Origin: Syngnathus acus
Taxonomy: Eukaryota > Chordata > Actinopteri > Syngnathiformes > Syngnathidae
NCBI RefSeq assembly: GCF_901709675.1
Contig: NC_051106.1
Span: forward strand, 2,430,001 to 2,494,000
Direction: 5' to 3'
Length of the DNA stretch: 64,000 nucleotides
Part shown: positions 60,277 through 64,000 of the stretch, piece after piece
Position numbering within the stretch: the stretch's first letter is position 1
Layout of the letters: the number at the start of each line of letters is the position of its first letter
The notes under the pieces: model-generated
The model's input: the letters and a program-made list of their open reading frames with translations, nothing else
Database searches by the model: none
What the model was told of the DNA's origin: nothing
Position numbers and translations under genes: made by a program

Positions 60277-62390
60277 CTTCAACTCAGTTAAGAAAGCAAA
60301 CACAAGTTTCGCTACGTTTGTAGAAAAAGAAGAGGAAAGGTTTTATATTAGCAAATTTGTCATCAACAATATCTCCTGTCAACTGTAAATCTTGCAGCCA
60401 TCTTGCAGCCATTTTACTAGTTCAAGTTGTAACCTCACTGACATGCATTGTATATGCCGTTTTCAAATATGTTGCCTGTATATACATTATCCCTAGAAAG
60501 GCAGTCGCATAATGATAATGAGTTTAATATTTCTTGACGTGGATTCATCTGTGTGCAGTCAATACCAATACCGGTACAAAATTTGTGATTGTGACATGAA
60601 ACAGCAATGGACATTTCAGAATGCACACAATAGATCGGAATCATGCACTGCAGACATTAATATAAAACTAAAAAACAAATACTAATAAACAATGTTTAAT
60701 TATTCATTTTAACTTTGAACCTGTATGTATCAAGTAGGCTAAATGCTAAAAGCAGAGAGATTTTTTTTAATTGCCCATGCGCAAGTCAACACCTCTGGGC
60801 ATTATGGGAACAAATGCTATGTTTTTAGCATTTAGCTTGGATTTTATCAAAACCTTGGAACGTACTGTGCAAATATGTTCAAACAAGTTTGCCGATCAAA
60901 AATATTTACTCAACACCTTCTGCATATTTGTGGTGTGTGTCATACTTTTATTGAATGAATGAGAGAACCTCTTAAGTAAGTGAAATTAAACAAAATGAAA
61001 TGAAAATATGTATTTTTTCAGCCCCCACACATATTGGACGTTCAAGGACGTTCAAGCCCACCCTTGGCGCTGTGCTTGAGCACTGTGTTGACACTGTATG
61101 TTCTTATCCAAGCAATAGATAATATTATTAATATTATGTGATACTGGATAACACCCTAAAATTGAGATAACTTGATCAGACTTGATAAGTTAATATATTT
61201 AGTACGTTACAAATAAATAGTAGTCTTATGATCATATGCACTAATCGCTTCTAAACGTAACGCATTGGACCTCTGTGATTCGCATGGTATCGAAACAGAA
61301 CAGTATTTCCTGAACAGGCACGTATAAATAACTCCCACTGGGTGGAAATAGCTCAAGATATTTCCTTAAATCCCTCGGATTCTTCATAAAACATTGAAAA
61401 GCTGCCAAAATTGGCGAAAACAAACATGCTTTGCATTAGACTTGTAATGGAAAATGTAAATAGGGTCCATACAGAGTGAAATCCAGCCACATATGCTCAT
61501 GCAAGAAATGCAACTGAAGGGAATAGACGTCTGGGAATAATCAAATTAAATCATAGTTTATACTTAAAGTGACTAAACCATATGTAGTCACTTCCCGGGG
61601 CTGATAAACGGAGTGTTGGAACGTGTGTCTTGCACTTGATAATACAAAAGCAAAAAAAGAGTTCGGTAGGTGTCATGTCAACTCAGAGGTGAAAGCCACA
61701 TTCACTCAAACAGGCACTCAGAAACAGGCAACTTGCAATCAGCTCCAAACCTCCCAACCTGCAGGGGGCAGAGAAAGATCAGACTGTCAGACAGAAACAG
61801 TCCAACCCTTGAGCCCTGGAACTATCCTGCATGGCATGGAGAGCAATGAACAAAGGAGAAATGTTTGGTAGCACTGGAACAAACAACAGAACATCACTCA
61901 GCTCACGGTCAAGACGCAAATGGTATGAAAATGGACATTTGTATTGATTGTTGAGTAGCTTTATCGATTTGAATGGTCAAATTAAGTTGAAATGTGAAGT
62001 TTGAGTACTTGTAAATTACAACAATCCAAAAATAACATAAAAAGACAAAAATGCCTCATACAATACTTTAAGTATAGGTCAGTGCTTCGATTTGTGTTAG
62101 GGCCTTCAGAGAATGTCGATTCATTTACGTGAACCTCCTTTGTACTTGCGGTGCGGCATCCAGTGATTCACCTTTTCGCCGAATTTTTTTTCCAATATTT
62201 TTTAACTGTCCATGGATGACATTGGCAGGTAAACTGCAAAATCACCTCTTGCGGATGATGTAGTCAACCTTGCAGATGACACGGGCAATTGAAGACCAGC
62301 TTGTTGCACCCTTGATCTTGCGTACTTGTGTGAAGAAATTGTACCATTCAAGCGCGAGCGTCTTCTTACCTTTAAGTCTTATAGAGACTA
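60275..62390. other. Intergenic, nothing recognised
   Basis: No gene, transposon or strong site cluster. Open frames here lack family features. Confidence 0.5.
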
Positions 62391-62999
62391 CCGTATTTTC
62401 CCGACTATAAGTCGCTCTGGAGTACAAGTCGCACCAGCCATAAAATGCATAATAAACAGGAAAAAAACATATAAGTCGCAATTTCGGGAGAAATTTATTT
62501 GATATAATCCAACACCAACAACAGACATGAAAGGCAATTTAAAATAAAAATAGAATAGAGGCAACAACAGGCTGAATAATTGTACGGTATGCTAACGTTA
62601 CATGACACATAAACAACGAACTGAGAATGTGCCTGGTATGTTAACATATACTACTAAGATTTCAAATAACTATAGCATAAATAACATGCTAACAAGTTTA
62701 CCAAACCATCCGTGTCACTCCAAATCACTAAATCCAATGAAACCTTCATCCTCTGTGTCACTTTTAAATAACTCCACCAACTCCGGAAGAAGAAGATGCG
62801 GCGCGTCCTCTTGTATGTTGCTTACGTCAGACTCATCGTCAGTTGCAGTTCCAATTATTCCTCAGGCCTAGAGCGCCCTCTTGCGGTTTGCGTGAAAATA
62901 AAATGTAAAATTATATAATGTATAAGTCGCTCCTGAGTATAAGTCGCGCTCCCCGGCAATATATGAAAAAAACTGCGACTTATAGTCTGGAAAATACGG
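62391..62999. mobile_element. TACCGTA-family element, AAGTCGC subtype, 609 bp
   Basis: The ends CCGTATTTTCCCGACTATAA and TTATAGTCTGGAAAATACGG are flanked by TA on both sides. It shares AATCCAACACCAA and ACAGACATGA with the copies at 16562 and 40059, but carries about one internal block, making it a shorter length variant. Confidence 0.9.
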
Positions 63000-64000
63000 T
63001 ATGTTTGTTCAGGAAGACATTCTGTATTCTGCGAATGAGAAGAAAAAGAACAAGAAGATACTTTGGCATTCATATGTGAATCTACATATACATCAAATAT
63101 GATGGCAGTGCTCCTTGTATGTCTTCAGAGGGTTAATCATTCGGTCAATCGTTATCATTCCTCCGTGATCCTTATTCTTACTGATGTCGGAAACGTAGAA
63201 CAGCTACTTACAATCAGGCTGACGTCCCTGAGTTTGCAATGCTAACATGTCAAGCACCATACATTGCTCCACTGAAGAAGGTGAGACAATCCATTCAATG
63301 AAACGTGAACACTCAAATCTGGTAACCTGAGTCCGAGTCTAGGATGTTTGATTGTAAAGGACCTTTCAACAATGCATGCAAAGCATTTACAGTAGCACAA
63401 GAGATAAAAGATAATGCTATAATTTTAAAGAAGCCCCATTAGACAGCATGCAAACTGAGTTACTACAATATATGTAGAATCTCGGATGAGCATTTATTTT
63501 GGACACATGAAAGCTTTTCAATTCTAACATACTACGTATTTGGAGCACAGGAAAATTGGAAGCTGTGATAAACCTTTCAAACTAACTTGGACTACTCCAT
63601 CCAATAAAATTGGGAAATAAAAAATCTTTCACCCTGTGTTAAATAGGTGTTTGAAATGTAAATGTAGATTAAATGCACACCTTGCACACTGGTTGCAGTT
63701 TGTTCATGTGATACATTTTTAATGTTCATTTTTAATGTCATACGGCACATGTATGAAATTATTCTAATCAGAGTACAAGTAAGGGAGTACATATATTTGC
63801 CGAGAAGAAAACTCTCTTAGTCTTCAACTTGACTATATCCGTGCACTTTGCAGACTCTGCTGTTTTTCTAATCTCAACATTTAGCAAAGTCAAGAACCTT
63901 GACATGCACTCTGTTTTCACAAAACTGTCTCCAAACTGGCTGCGAGTCATGTGCAGCACTTAAAGCTCAATCCCTCAGAATGCTGTCATCTAGGAACTGC
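63000..64000. other. Intergenic, nothing recognised
   Basis: No coding or repeat signature. In tetrapods the next gene in this direction would be NKX2-2. Confidence 0.5.

Noticed and set aside
60108-60388. Open frames of alternating Ser-Leu
   Set aside because: Translation of the (TC)n microsatellite.
1-64000. tRNA, rRNA, CRISPR arrays, bacterial operons or viral genes
   Set aside because: I saw no cloverleaf boxes, spaced direct-repeat array or viral coding sequence. The gene structure is vertebrate.

Overview
The window is vertebrate, almost certainly teleost. Its genes have many short exons with GT-AG introns. It is rich in small non-autonomous DNA transposons of kinds common in fish genomes, and in microsatellites. 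Two protein-coding genes can be rebuilt completely from the sequence, and a third is hinted at near the left edge.

Layout. 1-7.4 kb: mostly non-coding, with three exon-like segments (417-481, about 1879-1993, 2501-2591) that may be the 3' end of an unidentified plus-strand gene, plus three transposon copies. 7.59-30.3 kb, plus strand: the complete kiz (kizuna, PLK1S1) gene. It has 14 coding exons whose splice phases all chain, giving 636 residues, with a poly(A) signal at 30444. 30.5-51.5 kb: a gene desert with transposons, microsatellites and several GC-balanced blocks dense in homeodomain, octamer, TCF and Gli-type sites. 52.26-54.12 kb, minus strand: the complete two-exon nkx2.4 homeobox gene (349 residues). 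54.2-64 kb: non-coding flank with more enhancer-like blocks near the nkx2.4 promoter.

How it fits together. In tetrapods the order is KIZ, XRN2, NKX2-4, NKX2-2. Here kiz and nkx2.4 keep their orientations, but I see no xrn2 exon between them. The gene-free interval and the large kiz introns look like a regulatory landscape around a developmental transcription factor, with kiz as a housekeeping or centrosomal neighbour. This is inference: conservation could not be tested here.

Repeats. One family with TACCGTA...TACGGTA ends accounts for nine copies, from 110 to 1471 bp. One copy is inserted in a hAT-like element, and an uninterrupted relative of that element elsewhere in the window supplies the empty site. 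This fixes the element boundaries and a TA target duplication. A hAT-like family with 8-bp target duplications has four copies. I found no tRNA, rRNA, CRISPR or bacterial feature.
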